Below are positions 45,401 to 55,071 of a stretch of 64,000 nt of DNA, piece after piece. The translations under genes were made by a program, and so were the position numbers. Source of the stretch: QHXM01 sp963697975. GTDB taxonomy: Bacteria > Acidobacteriota > Blastocatellia > Pyrinomonadales > Pyrinomonadaceae. Position 1 is the stretch's first letter. Each line of letters starts with the position of its first letter. Under the pieces are notes generated by a model. That model was not told the DNA's origin and did no database searches. It was given only the letters and a program-made list of their open reading frames with translations. The stretch lies in the NCBI GenBank assembly GCA_963697975.1, contig OY969111.1:4216001-4280000 (forward strand). Reading direction: 5' to 3'.

Positions 45401-47033
45401 CGGTGAGCGTATAGGTCGCGCCATTCTGTCCCTGCGTGAAATTGCCTGTGTGCGATTTGGTGATGGTCAGATCGGGAGCGCCGTTGATGGCCGTTACGTC
45501 TGTGGCGGAGTTGTTGTTGGTGACGAGTTCTCCACCGACGGCGACTGCCACAGAGTTGGTGACGCTCGCGGCGGCGGTCGAGGAGACGTTGACGGTCAAC
45601 GTGATTGCGGGATAACTGGCCCCCCCGTTGAGCGTGGTTGCGCGTGTGCAGGTCACGACCTGACCCACAGCGGTACAAGAGGTCCAGCCCGTGCCTGTGC
45701 CGGAAACGAAAGTCAGGCCTGCCGGTAAGGTGTCCGTCACCGTCACCGTCCCAACGGTCGGGCCAGCGCCCGCGTTGTTGATCACGGTGAGCGCATAGGT
45801 CGCGTTTGCTTGCCCCTGTGTGAAGTTGCCCGTGTGCGTCTTGGTGATTCTCAAATCCGGCGGGACGGTGACGGTAGTCGAGACAGTGCTGCTGTTGTCC
45901 GTCGTGTCCGGATCAAAAGTCGGGCTGTCAACTGTCGCCGTATTGTTCACGCTCGGCGCTGCGGCGGCCAGAACATTGACCGTCAGCGTGATTACCGAAC
46001 TCGTTCCGGCATTCATCGCAGTTGTGCGCGTGCAGGTCACGACCTGTCCGGCGGCGCTGCATGTCCAGCCCGTCGCTGTGTATGAATTGAAAGTGAGTCC
46101 GGCTGGCAGAGTATCACTGACGATAATGTTCGCGCCCGCGCTCTGCGGGCCAGCGTTGTTGACGGTCAGCGTATAGGTGGCGGTCGTTCCGACGACGAAT
46201 GAACTGGAGGCTGCTTTCGTAATCGAGAGGTCGGCGAATTTGGGAAAACTAGTCAGGTCGTCCACCAAAGTACCCGCCAACGACGAGGTTGGAGCGGTTA
46301 CCCCGGTGGACAAATTGATGGTGTACATGTTGGCGTTTAAGGCCAGATCGGAAGCATAAAGAATACTGTTATTGCCAAAGGTCAGACCAGTCGGATTGGA
46401 GATTCCGGTGTTGAGGACTGTGCTCGCCGACAGCGCCGGGATATTAATCGTGTAGAGAGTGCCCGCCGCGAGCAGGTAGAGAGTGCCGTTTGGAGAAAAA
46501 GCCAGATCGCCGCCGGACGTAGGCGTGACACCAGTGACTGTTCCCAACGTGGTGAATTGACCGTTGGTGGTGTTGATCGTGTAGAGGACGTTGTCCGCAT
46601 CCATTCCATAGAGCGTGCCGTTGGCGCTGAAGGCCAGACGCGGTATCTGTTCGCTGAAGCCCACATTGTTAATGATCGTATTCGTCGCGGTCGTGGGATT
46701 CCAGTAAGCCACGCGCCCGGCGGAAGTGCCACCGGGGTTGTACTCCGTGTAGTAGATGCGACCTGTGACGGGATCGACTGCTGCGGCGGCAGAGCCGAAG
46801 GAGAGTGTGCCCACCTGCGTCGCCACTCCAGTCGCAGGATTGATCGTCACGACTCTGGGCGTTGTATTGAAGTTGACGCCGTAGATTGTATCGTCAGCCG
46901 CACGCGCGGTCTGCGCCACACACAGCAGAGAGAAGAGCGCCACGAGCAGCCACGCGCACTTCGCGTGCGCTCCCGCTCGTAGACACACCTTTCTTCTGTG
47001 TAGAGGTTGCTGTGACACAGCCGTGAGCCTCAC
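42405..47033 (-). CDS. Secreted protein with about ten DUF11 repeats
   Basis: 1,542 residues. Signal peptide near 25-46 (LLVALFSLLCVAQTARA), a propeller-like region (about 47-265; NGTLYGMDADNVLYTINTTN) and then about ten DUF11 (TIGR01451-type) units. Units 2-8 share K(S/T)HTGNFT(Q/R)G and VTVTDTLPAGLTF; the last two are diverged. Its start overlaps the stop of the barrel gene by 4 bp (ATGA), fixing the start and implying joint translation. DUF11 units are Ig-like surface modules. It lacks an obvious anchor, so the barrel protein may hold or export it. Confidence 0.9.
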   Translation of the reverse strand: MRLTAVSQQPLHRRKVCLRAGAHAKCAWLLVALFSLLCVAQTARAADDTIYGVNFNTTPRVVTINPATGVATQVGTLSFGSAAAAVDPVTGRIYYTEYNPGGTSAGRVAYWNPTTATNTIINNVGFSEQIPRLAFSANGTLYGMDADNVLYTINTTNGQFTTLGTVTGVTPTSGGDLAFSPNGTLYLLAAGTLYTINIPALSASTVLNTGISNPTGLTFGNNSILYASDLALNANMYTINLSTGVTAPTSSLAGTLVDDLTSFPKFADLSITKAASSSFVVGTTATYTLTVNNAGPQSAGANIIVSDTLPAGLTFNSYTATGWTCSAAGQVVTCTRTTAMNAGTSSVITLTVNVLAAAAPSVNNTATVDSPTFDPDTTDNSSTVSTTVTVPPDLRITKTHTGNFTQGQANATYALTVINNAGAGPTVGTVTVTDTLPAGLTFVSGTGTGWTSCTAVGQVVTCTRATTLNGGASYPAITLTVNVSSTAAASVTNSVAVAVGGELVTNNNSATDVTAINGAPDLTITKSHTGNFTQGQNGATYTLTVNNIGRAASTGVVTVTDTLPAGLTFVSGAGTGWNACTAVGQVVTCTRNTSVAALSSFPAITLTVNVSATAAASVTNSVTVTGGGQTNNTNNSDTDDTTINQLADLTINKSHTGNFTQGQNGATYTLDVTNIGNGPTTGTITVTDTLPAGLTFVSGTGTNWNACTAAGQTVTCTRSVALAASASSAITLTVNVATNAAASVTNNVSVSGGGEIIVNNNSDSDPTTINGLPDLTITKSHTGNFTQGQNGATYTLTVTNSGTGATSGTVTVTDTLPVGLTFVSGTGTGWGSCSAVGQVVTCSRADTLSASSSYPVITLTVNVSATAASSVTNNASVSGGGESNTGNNSASDPTTITQVADLTVTKSHTGNFTQGQNGATYTVTVTNSGAGSTVGIVTVTDTLPTGLTFVSNGGTGWGACSAIGQVVTCTRNTVLPPGASYPPLTINVNVASNAPFNVTNSVAVSGGGQVNTSNDTATDPTTINGVPDLTITKSHTGNFTQGQNGATYTITVTNSGTGATSGAVTVTDTLPAGLTFVSAAPAAWGCSAVGQVVTCSRSDALAAGSSYTAITITVNVSATAPASVTNTASVSGGGETNSGNNSASDPTTINAVADLTVVKSHTGNFTRGSTGVYTLTVTNSGSGAAIGIVTVTDTLPAGLTFVSNGGTGWGSCSAVGQVVTCSRNTVLNAGASYPALTITVSVAQSAASSVTNNVSVSGGGQVVTTNDTATDPTTIVSSSDLSLTKVTNNSGSGIGTNATFTVTLTNSGPSDATGVAVRDQLPAGLTYMSSTPSVGSYSSVTGIWTVGNLASGATPVTLQIVARIDALGSITNTAQVSASNQPDPDSTPNNNNAAEDDQASSSLSTSPPSVALCKTVQGQPCPPVGQLNMPPGSDITYVITFTNSGGSFASSFVITDPIPANTDIKIGSESHSSPLPTGLTGVTVEYFHSPSSTWITNPVSGGGGAPAGYNRDITSIRWTFNGNLSQLAPNNTGFVSFTVRIR
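43500..45870 (-). repeat. Tandem DUF11-coding repeats, period about 375-386 bp
   Basis: The codons for SHTGNFT recur at about 43546, 43920, 44298, 44680, 45058, 45437 and 45823, so spacing is 374-386 bp (about 126 codons). Copies are similar at DNA level, which points to duplication and exchange between units. Confidence 0.9.
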
Positions 47034-50000
47034 TCCTTCCGTTCCGTATCTTCAGAGGTGTTCTTCTGTGCTGATCCGGCCAGCCCGCTTGAAGACGTAC
47101 CAAAGAGATCGAAAAGGTTAGAGAGCTTGGACGAGATTGTAAAGTAGAAGCCGCGACGACCGGGCGTGAGATTGACGCCGCCGGGTTCGCCCGCCATCGT
47201 GAAGTTATAGCCGACGCCTAAGCGCAGATCAGGCACGGCCCAGAAGCCAAGCTCTGTTCCATAGACGGAGCGGGATGTGCCGGAGGAAGGCTGCAAGAGG
47301 AAACGTGCTTCACCGGCCCAGTCAAGACGCGGCGTCAAACGATACTGCACACGCCCTTGCGTCAGGTAGGTCAGCGTCGAAGCAAACGGCAATCCCGGCT
47401 GGCTATTGGCGTTGAAGCGAAGCGCGAAGCGACCGTAAAGCTCAAGGTCTTTCGTCGCCTGAAAATATCCGTCCGTGGCGAGGGAATCAATGCGGTCGCT
47501 CGTCGCTTCAGTTTCGCCCGCGCCTTCCTGCGTAAGCGAGCGATGAGTGTAGCTAAAGAGCAAGCCTGCGCGGTCGGATTTGAGAGGACGAATCGCCAGC
47601 GCCATCATGCCTTCGAGCGAGGAGGTCTTGCGGCCTTCAAACCCTGCGCTCGAAAACTGGACGCGGGCGAGTGTGGTGATGTCCTCGTTGATTCGTCCGG
47701 CAGCGCCGATGGCCACCAGTTGGCCCGAGCCTGCGCGGTCACGAAACTCGTAGCGCGCGTTCGCACGGAAATCCGTGTTGGGTTGCCAGCCAAAGCCGAC
47801 CGACGCGCTGTTGAAGCTCTCGCCTAAGCCCGCGAGATGAAAGCCGCGCTCGAAGCCCAGTTCAAGCGAGAGTTCTTTGGAAACAGGCAAGCGATTTTGC
47901 AGGCCGATGACGGCGAAGCTGTCCGTGCCGTTGATGCCGTTTTCAAGTTGATAGCGGCCCGTGACGGCGGTGTACTTGCCAAAGCGCGATTCGACGCCGA
48001 TGGCGGTTTCGCGGCGCGCGCCGGAGAAGGCGAAGCCAGTCTGGGCCACATCGCCGATGGGCGTGATCGGCGCAGAAGCAAGGCGCTGCGTGAAAAAGAA
48101 TTTCGTCCAGTTGTTGACCTGATAGTTAGCTGCGAGCGTCGTCTGGTTCGGATAGGTCGGGTCGGCGTCGCCTAAGTTTTGCTCGCGCTTGACGGAGACT
48201 TCCAGTTTCTCCGTGACCTTCATCTCCGCGCTCGCCGTCACCAGACTCGAATTAATCGAGGTGTCTGCAAGGCTGTCTGCGTATTGACGGCGGTCATAAC
48301 CCAAATGAAAACGCAGGCGCTCGTTGACGATCTGATCCCAACCGGCGGAGAAGGTGTTGCGCGAGTTGTCAACAGAGCCTGTGCGGTTGCGCTCGTTCAT
48401 GAAGCCGAAGCGGAGAAGCGATTTCCTGTGCGGCTTGAATTCGAAGGCGACTTCGCCGCGACGAGCGCCGGGCGTGACGGTCGCGCCGAACGGATTGAAG
48501 AAGCCTTCGGAAGAGTTCGTGTAGCGGGCGCGCACCACAGCTTCGTAGAAGTTGAACGGCTGGTTCAACTCGATTTGATAAGCCTCGCCGTCGTGATTGT
48601 CCGTGACGGACGAAAAGATGTTGCCCGTGCCCATGAACTCGCCCTGGCTGCGCGCGTAAGCGAAATTCAATTTTCCACGATTCGGCAACTCCTGCTCGCC
48701 GTCAATGCCGCCGAGAACGAAAGTGCCGAAGTCTGATTCGCGCTGCATGACCGCCGAGAGGCCGAGTTTGAGACCGATCTTCGCGAAATTCTTTATGGCG
48801 CGGCCCGTGTAAACCGCAGTCGAAAAGCCTTCGGCGCGATGCTCGTAGGTGACGACGATCTGGACGAGGTTGAGCGCATAATCAAACGTCGAGACGTAGC
48901 GCAGCAGGAACAACTCGCCGCTGATGGAATTCAGATTGTAGTCAATCGAGCGAGAGAGCGTCTCACGGCTCAGGATGATTTCGGGATTGCGACGGTCGCG
49001 GACTTCGAGCGTGACGGTTTCAGAGCCGGGAAGAATCTCCGCGTGCGAGAGACGCATGAGACTCAAAGAGCCTGCCGGAAATACGTCGCGCGTGAAAGCT
49101 GTGTCGGGACGTGCGCCCGTCAGCGTCACATAATCTCCGCCCGCGTTTTCGAGATGAACTTTAACGCCTGTGAGCTTGCGCGAGTAGCCTGTCAAAGCCA
49201 GATCATTCATGTCCGCATCGTAGTCGCCGAACATCGCGTAAGAGCGTTTGCGGTCGATGCGCGCGTAGAGCTTCGAGTTCGACTGTGCGGCTTCAAAGCG
49301 GGTCGAGGAATCGCCAAAGAGCGGATAGACGCGGTCGAGCGGGTCTAGCTGGAAGAGACGGTCGCGGCCCGCCGTGCGATTAATCGGGCGCTGCGAATCA
49401 TAGGAGAGCGTCAACATGCTGTCGCCCGGCAGGCGACCGTTGTAGAAGAAGCTCAAGCGGCTGCGAACGTTTCCTTCTTCGCCGCGCAAACCAACTTCCG
49501 GCACGGCTTTGCCGATTGAGACTTCCGCAAGGCCGACCATGATTGTGGACCTGAGTTCCGGCGTGATGCGAACTTCCGCGCGAGCCTCCGACTGTCCGGC
49601 TTTCGCAAACAGATCGGCTTTGCCGGGAGCGCCCGAGCCGACGAGTTTCAAGAGAGCCTCGCCGTTTTCGAGCTGGGCGAAGATTTGAGTTTGCGGTAGA
49701 TTAAGCTGACGGGCCAGCGCCTGCTCTTCGGTGCTCGATTGATCCGAGAGGGACTTTTGAGCATCGCCGAGCTTTGCGCGTTTGGCTTCGCCAGCCACGC
49801 CTTCGGGGAGTTGAAGTTGTCCGGCAGAAGTATTAATCGCCACCTGGTCGTCAAGCGCAGGATTGTTCCACTGGTCGAAGGCACGCACGCGCACCATTAC
49901 GAAGCTGCGCCCGCCGGATTGCACTTCGGTCGCTTCGGGCACAAGCTCCAGCCTGCGCACAGGCCCACGTCCCATCACCGTTATCTCTTCGGTCTTGCCG

Positions 50001-52696
50001 GGTTTGCCTTCGGCGCTGACGGCAGTTGCGCGAACGCGATTCGGGCCGGGACGTAAAGTGATGCCGACGAATGAAAACGTGGAGACGTTGTTCTTCTGAT
50101 CCAGTTGGCTCATGCCGATGTTCTGATCCGAAATCTGCGAGCCGTTGACTTCGAGCTTGATCGTCCAGTTGAGAGCGACGCGCGCATCCAACTGCATCGC
50201 CGGAGTCATAACGACCGCTCCGGTCACAGGCGAGAGAATCCGCACCTCGCCGGGCGCGACAGGCTCAAGCGTTTCGGTCGAAACCATCTCGTACTTACCG
50301 GCTGCGATAGGCTGCGCGGCGTTCGCGGGCACATTGCCTGCGCTTGCTGCGCTGTTCGTCGCGGCAGGAGTTTTGTCAGCGGTCTTGACAGCATCGCTCG
50401 CCAAAGAGCGTGACGCTTGCGCGACATTGCCGTCCGCATTCGCCAGCGCTCGCGCTGAAGATCGGAGCGCGCCAGCGGGACGCACGAGCGCGAAGTTTTG
50501 ACGAAGCAGCGCGCCACCGCCGAGCGGCGTGCGAAGAAGGCGCGTCCAGCTACGTCCAGCGATTGTTCCGCCATCCGTCAGAGCGTAACCCGAAGGAAGG
50601 CTGACGGGATCGAGCGAGATAACCTGCGCGCCGTCTCCGAGAGATGGGAAGTTGTAGAGTCCCTGCGAGTCTGTGATGACGGACTGGCCGGAGTTGAGAT
50701 AAAGCCGGATGCCCGCCACAGGTTCGTCGCCGTCATCAAAAGTGCCGTTGCGATTCACGTCATCAAAGACGCGACCCATGAGTATCTGCCGGGAAGAGAA
50801 CGCGCCGCCGCCGACCTGAACAACAGCGCGGGCGGGCTGCGTCTCTGTGCGCTCGCCCGAAGAGAACGTGCCGGAGCCGGTCGCCAGATTCTCCTGACGG
50901 CCTTCGTGCGCGTTTGCGCCGACGCGCACGCGATAAAGAATTCTTGCCGTCTTGCCCGGAGCGAGGTCGCCTATCTGGAACGTCAAAATGTTTCCGCTCA
51001 CTTGCGGCTCAATCGGATTATCCAGCGCGTTGCCGATGTTGAGTCGCGCCGTGCCTTCGGCGTAGTGGAAGGATTCGGGCAGTTGATCGCGGACGATGAC
51101 ATTCGTGATGGGGGCGGCGGTCGGGTTGTTGATTTCGATTCTATAGGTGAGCGTATCGCCAATCTCTGCGCGCGGCCTGTCAACGGATTTATTAATCTCA
51201 AGCCCGCGCTGCTCGAACATCGGAATGTTGAAAGCGACCGCCGCCAGATTGCTGATTTCGACCTGTTCGTTGACCAGGTCGAAGCTTCCGGCGCGGGCGA
51301 TGGGCTGTCCGTCAAGCGCGTTCACGCTCATGACAAAGAGGCCGTCGCTGGCCGGACGGATGTTGATCTCAAGCATCCGCGTGATGTAGCCCTGCGCCGA
51401 GACCTTCATGAAGTAGCGCGCGGGAACAGTCAGACTGCCCAACTGCTGAGGCAGGAGCGCGAAGCTGAAATGTCCCTGCCCGTCGCTCAGGAATGGATTC
51501 GTGTTATCTGTGTTCGGCGTGAAACCTGCGCCCGCCGGAATCTGCAAGAGCGCGGAAGTCGCCTGATCCTGAAAAATCTCTACACGCGCGCCGGGGACGG
51601 GAGCGGCAGCGCCGCCGCGACCCGAAAAGACGATGCCAAAAGGATCAATGACGACGACAGCCGTCGTGCTTGAGGTCGCAGTAACATTCTGCCCGGAAAC
51701 CGTCGCGCCGTTGATGACGCCGACGCCTGCGGGCGCGTTTCCGGTGAGCCGCGCGTCGAACGAGATGCGGACGACCCTTTGGGGCGCAACCTCGCTCAAG
51801 CGAACTTCGAGGCGACGGTTGCGAACCATTCCTTCGTCAGCATCTTCAATGTCCGTCAGGCTGCGCTCTTCGAGGCGCAGGCTTGAGGGCACGTATTCAA
51901 TCTCTGCGGGAAGGTCGTCGCCGACTAAAACATTGCGCGCCGTGACATCGCCGCTGTTGCGGAAAGCTATGGTGTAGGTGAACGGGTTGCCGGGGCTGAC
52001 GGTGGCGGTCGGGTTGCCGTTGACGAGTTTTGTCGGAGGAAGACTCGCGCTATCGGGCGAGGTCATGCGCGGGCCGTTGCCGACGGCGTTGATGATCGTG
52101 CCTTCGTCTTCGCCGCGACCGTTGACGGCGGCGACGACGTTTGAGCGCGCCGCGAGACGAATGGTGATGTTGCTTTGCGGGGCAACGTCGTTGGTCTCAA
52201 GCACCGCCAGCACGTTGAGACAGAAGCCGGGTTGAACGCGCGGGGAGAGGGATTCGTTGACAGTGACAAGGGTGTCAGTTGAAGTGATTGTGCCGCTTTC
52301 GTCCACGTCGAAGTAGAGGTTGCTGATGCGGGACGGAGCGTTGACCTCAATGCGTGTGATCGTGTAGAGGTCGGGCGTGTTGCCCATGTTGCAGATGCGG
52401 AAGGCGCGTGTGAGCGTTTCCTGCGGACCGACGTTAGCGGAAGGTTGAGTCTCGTCGGGCGTGACCGTCAGCGAGGAGATGGTCTTGATCGTGACGAAGA
52501 CGGTGGGCGAGACGGTGGCGAAGGTGTTGCCCGACTCGTCTTCATAGCTCGCTTCGGCGTGGTTGGCGATGACGGTGGAGGCGGGTGTTCCTCCTCCATC
52601 CGGGCGTGCGAGAGCGCCCAACGTCGAGGCGCAGAATATCGCCAGCAGGAGGGTTGTAATGACGGCTGTTCTGTTGAGACCAACGGTCAGCATCAT
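47030..52696 (-). CDS. DUF11/SdrD-domain outer-membrane beta-barrel protein
   Basis: 1,888 residues. Signal peptide (about 1-30), a conserved N-terminal domain (ANHAEASYEDESGN), two DUF11 units (SPGNPFTYTIAFRNSGDVTA; EIGDTLTYRIEINNPTAAPI) with a carboxypeptidase-regulatory-like insert between, an SdrD B-type domain with calcium loop DVNRNGTFDDGDEPVAG, an Ala/Ser-rich linker, Ig-like domains, and from about residue 1100 a long run of alternating strands (LTGYSRKLTGVKVHLE, ATGRYQLENGINGTDSF-type) typical of a large barrel. The last about 25 residues are polar, so the usual terminal aromatic is not at the very end. Context suggests anchoring or export of the DUF11 partner. Confidence 0.85.
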   Translation of the reverse strand: MMLTVGLNRTAVITTLLLAIFCASTLGALARPDGGGTPASTVIANHAEASYEDESGNTFATVSPTVFVTIKTISSLTVTPDETQPSANVGPQETLTRAFRICNMGNTPDLYTITRIEVNAPSRISNLYFDVDESGTITSTDTLVTVNESLSPRVQPGFCLNVLAVLETNDVAPQSNITIRLAARSNVVAAVNGRGEDEGTIINAVGNGPRMTSPDSASLPPTKLVNGNPTATVSPGNPFTYTIAFRNSGDVTARNVLVGDDLPAEIEYVPSSLRLEERSLTDIEDADEGMVRNRRLEVRLSEVAPQRVVRISFDARLTGNAPAGVGVINGATVSGQNVTATSSTTAVVVIDPFGIVFSGRGGAAAPVPGARVEIFQDQATSALLQIPAGAGFTPNTDNTNPFLSDGQGHFSFALLPQQLGSLTVPARYFMKVSAQGYITRMLEINIRPASDGLFVMSVNALDGQPIARAGSFDLVNEQVEISNLAAVAFNIPMFEQRGLEINKSVDRPRAEIGDTLTYRIEINNPTAAPITNVIVRDQLPESFHYAEGTARLNIGNALDNPIEPQVSGNILTFQIGDLAPGKTARILYRVRVGANAHEGRQENLATGSGTFSSGERTETQPARAVVQVGGGAFSSRQILMGRVFDDVNRNGTFDDGDEPVAGIRLYLNSGQSVITDSQGLYNFPSLGDGAQVISLDPVSLPSGYALTDGGTIAGRSWTRLLRTPLGGGALLRQNFALVRPAGALRSSARALANADGNVAQASRSLASDAVKTADKTPAATNSAASAGNVPANAAQPIAAGKYEMVSTETLEPVAPGEVRILSPVTGAVVMTPAMQLDARVALNWTIKLEVNGSQISDQNIGMSQLDQKNNVSTFSFVGITLRPGPNRVRATAVSAEGKPGKTEEITVMGRGPVRRLELVPEATEVQSGGRSFVMVRVRAFDQWNNPALDDQVAINTSAGQLQLPEGVAGEAKRAKLGDAQKSLSDQSSTEEQALARQLNLPQTQIFAQLENGEALLKLVGSGAPGKADLFAKAGQSEARAEVRITPELRSTIMVGLAEVSIGKAVPEVGLRGEEGNVRSRLSFFYNGRLPGDSMLTLSYDSQRPINRTAGRDRLFQLDPLDRVYPLFGDSSTRFEAAQSNSKLYARIDRKRSYAMFGDYDADMNDLALTGYSRKLTGVKVHLENAGGDYVTLTGARPDTAFTRDVFPAGSLSLMRLSHAEILPGSETVTLEVRDRRNPEIILSRETLSRSIDYNLNSISGELFLLRYVSTFDYALNLVQIVVTYEHRAEGFSTAVYTGRAIKNFAKIGLKLGLSAVMQRESDFGTFVLGGIDGEQELPNRGKLNFAYARSQGEFMGTGNIFSSVTDNHDGEAYQIELNQPFNFYEAVVRARYTNSSEGFFNPFGATVTPGARRGEVAFEFKPHRKSLLRFGFMNERNRTGSVDNSRNTFSAGWDQIVNERLRFHLGYDRRQYADSLADTSINSSLVTASAEMKVTEKLEVSVKREQNLGDADPTYPNQTTLAANYQVNNWTKFFFTQRLASAPITPIGDVAQTGFAFSGARRETAIGVESRFGKYTAVTGRYQLENGINGTDSFAVIGLQNRLPVSKELSLELGFERGFHLAGLGESFNSASVGFGWQPNTDFRANARYEFRDRAGSGQLVAIGAAGRINEDITTLARVQFSSAGFEGRKTSSLEGMMALAIRPLKSDRAGLLFSYTHRSLTQEGAGETEATSDRIDSLATDGYFQATKDLELYGRFALRFNANSQPGLPFASTLTYLTQGRVQYRLTPRLDWAGEARFLLQPSSGTSRSVYGTELGFWAVPDLRLGVGYNFTMAGEPGGVNLTPGRRGFYFTISSKLSNLFDLFGTSSSGLAGSAQKNTSEDTERKE

Positions 52697-52721
52697 GGAG
52701 AACCTGGGAGGGGCAGAAGAA

Positions 52722-52797
52722 GCGATGAACGCGGAACTCGGAACTATGAAGAAAAGGCTAGGCTCTTAAATTCATCGCTCATCGTTCCGCGTTCATC
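52722..52797. repeat. gatgaacgcggaac inverted repeat
   Basis: Left arm gcgatgaacgcggaactcgg (from 52722) and right arm (52770-52797, cgttccgcgttcatc) are imperfect reverse complements in the gap before the barrel gene. Confidence 0.7.
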
Positions 52798-52812
52798 CTT
52801 TAGTTTTAGCGG

Positions 52813-52874
52813 AAGCGGTGCGGTTGGTCTTAACGGGGTGGGCAATTACCCCTTTAAGACCGACCGCGCCGCTT
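52813..52874. promoter_or_regulatory. Long stem-loop between the 697-residue gene and the barrel gene
   Basis: AAGCGGTGCGGTTGGTCTTA... (52813-52838) pairs with a right arm ending GACCGACCGCGCCGCTT (52849-52874), about 26 bp with few mismatches and a 10-nt loop. No T run follows on the minus strand. It could reduce read-through or protect mRNA ends inside the operon. Confidence 0.6.
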
Positions 52875-52912
52875 GACTCGTGACAGCGCCGTAAAACTCC
52901 GGGCGCTCCGGG

Positions 52913-54976
52913 TTAGTTGATCGTGCGTTTGAACGTGAACGTCTGGGCCGGTGCGCCTGCGGCTATGGATGCGACCGTATCCGTGATGATGGTCGCAGGG
53001 CCGTTGACACTAATCACACCGGTTCCAGAGTCGGTCGGAGTTCCATTCTGGGTTGTGTAGGTCGCCCAGTTGTTTCCGCCCGCCGTGCCGTTCTCAGTGA
53101 TGACCAGATTATTCGCCGTCAGCTTCACACTTCCCGCACCGCCCACTGCTGTGGCGATGTTGGTGTACGTGATGCTGTAGGTCAGGACCGCGCCGGGAAC
53201 CGCATCGGTAGCGCTGCCCTTGGTCAGGTCAGAGTTAAGGACCGTCACAGACTTCTCAAGTTTGATAAAGCCTGTGAAGAGGCGATCAATCGTATTGTTG
53301 GCTTGCGTGTTGTCAATGCCGGAGGTCGCGCGGATGACGGTATCAAAACCCGTCAGCACCGGCTTGCCCACAGGCAGGGAGACGACAACCTGATAGTTCC
53401 CCGTCGAGTTGTAATTGACGGCGATTGTCGGGGCTGCGCCCACGACCGGGACGCCAGCAACAACCATCGGCGTCGAGGTTGCGCCGACGATGATCGTTAC
53501 ATCCGCTCCAGCCGGATAGCTCGGCACACTCAGCGTGTAAGTGTCGTTAGCATTACCGGTATTCTGGACGGTGTTGGTGAAGGTCGCCGTGCCGATTGCC
53601 ACCGTCACGTTTGCCGGGGCAGGATAGGCCGGGACGTTGAGGATAGCCGCCGCGTTGACGCTCTTATCCGTGAAGTCGTCGTTAATGGTCGTGCCGATTG
53701 CGCCGGGCGCACCCTGTGGGCCATTGAGCACACCGCCGGTCTGAAGGAGCGTCGTCGTGCGCAGGGGCGAAACCGCCGGGGGCAACAACACGTCAAGACT
53801 GTTGTTCGCGTAAGCGTTACCCTGTTCGGTAATCACGTTGGTCGCGTCAGTCGTCGTGATCGTGACAGCCATATCAATGCTCGGGCTGCACGTCGGGGAT
53901 GCTCCGAGCGTTCCGCCGTTGAGCGGGGAGGCGACGTTGAAGGCCACCATCGTGACGGTGGCTGGCCTGACCGTTTCCCACGTCATCTGCGTGATCGGAT
54001 TAAGCGCCGTGCTGGAGCTTGAATAGAGAACTCCGACGCCAGCGGGGAAGCTCTGCGATGCGGCAAGCACCGTGTTGGCCGGAACAGGCGCGAAGATAAA
54101 GATGCCCTGATTCGAGCCGCCACCGTTGACGGTCGAGAGCGTCACGGACTTAGCCGCGCGCGAGCCGATGTTGCAAAGCTGCCACTGGTAGGTGATGTTG
54201 CTGCCGAGCGGCACAGGGCCGGTCGGGGCAGTCAATGAAAGTTGAATCTGCGCGTCCGCTTGCACGGTCGCGGTGATGTCGCCACGAGCTTCGACGTTGT
54301 GATTAGTGGCATCGCCATTGGTCACGACAGTGCCCGCCGGGTGGCTCGTGCGAACTTCGTTAGCGCTGTAGTCAGCATTCTGGCTATCGGTGGAAGCATC
54401 GCCGAGCGTGATGACGATGGTCTGACCGGCGGTTGCGCCAGCGCCGACGCTGACTTCGACCAAAACGCGAACCGAAGTGTTGCGCGCCATCACCGGCGAA
54501 GTGACGACGCCAGCGTTGGTCAAAATATCTGTATCGGTTCCGTCAATCTGGTTAGCAGTGCCGCCACTGCCGTTATCAAGCACGGCGCGCGTGATTGTGG
54601 CCGCTGCCGTACCGGAACGCCTGATGCTCGCGCCGCTCGCCAGAAACTGCACTCTATCGGAGAAGTTTCCGGTGTTGGTGACGGTGAAGTTGTAGAGAAC
54701 GCCGGTCTGGCTGGCCACGACTTGCGAGCCTAGCGCTCCGGCGTCGGGAGTAATCGAAAGCCCTGCGACGTTCGAGACTCTCACCGTGACGGTGTTGGAG
54801 ACGACGTTATAGTTGTTGCTGCCATCGGAGTAAGACGCGCTGGCAGTGTTCTGAATATCTGTGCCGCCATCGGTCTGGGCAAAGGCGGGCGCGGCCATCG
54901 CGCAGCAGATCGCCAGAACAACGATCAGGCGCGTCAGCACGCGGGCATTTATGGGGATATAGTTTCTGCTCATCAT
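52913..54976 (-). CDS. Secreted DUF11-type repeat protein
   Basis: 687 residues from ATG 54976, chosen because GAGGAATTG precedes it directly; the frame is open to 55006. Signal peptide (VLTRLIVVLAICCAMAAPAFAQ). The opening TDIQNTASASYSDGSNNYNV resembles the start of the mature barrel protein. Several DUF11-like beta domains follow (VSNVAGLSITPDAGALGSQV, NTGNFSDRVQFL, NTGNANDTYTLSV, VLTYSITYTNIATAVGG). No anchor or catalytic motif. It lies upstream of the barrel gene and just after another small DUF11-like gene; probably a surface partner. Confidence 0.85.
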   Translation of the reverse strand: MMSRNYIPINARVLTRLIVVLAICCAMAAPAFAQTDGGTDIQNTASASYSDGSNNYNVVSNTVTVRVSNVAGLSITPDAGALGSQVVASQTGVLYNFTVTNTGNFSDRVQFLASGASIRRSGTAAATITRAVLDNGSGGTANQIDGTDTDILTNAGVVTSPVMARNTSVRVLVEVSVGAGATAGQTIVITLGDASTDSQNADYSANEVRTSHPAGTVVTNGDATNHNVEARGDITATVQADAQIQLSLTAPTGPVPLGSNITYQWQLCNIGSRAAKSVTLSTVNGGGSNQGIFIFAPVPANTVLAASQSFPAGVGVLYSSSSTALNPITQMTWETVRPATVTMVAFNVASPLNGGTLGASPTCSPSIDMAVTITTTDATNVITEQGNAYANNSLDVLLPPAVSPLRTTTLLQTGGVLNGPQGAPGAIGTTINDDFTDKSVNAAAILNVPAYPAPANVTVAIGTATFTNTVQNTGNANDTYTLSVPSYPAGADVTIIVGATSTPMVVAGVPVVGAAPTIAVNYNSTGNYQVVVSLPVGKPVLTGFDTVIRATSGIDNTQANNTIDRLFTGFIKLEKSVTVLNSDLTKGSATDAVPGAVLTYSITYTNIATAVGGAGSVKLTANNLVITENGTAGGNNWATYTTQNGTPTDSGTGVISVNGPATIITDTVASIAAGAPAQTFTFKRTIN

Positions 54977-55071
54977 CAATTCCTCAAATTGTGGGTTGGA
55001 AGGCAAACGGCTCCGGGAGGGTCGGTTGCGGGTCGCAGTCGGTCCGGGCGGTTAGCGGATAAAAGAGATTG

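Noticed and set aside
43500..45870. CRISPR-like array from evenly spaced repeats
   Set aside because: The spacing is about 380 bp and everything is in one reading frame coding DUF11 units.
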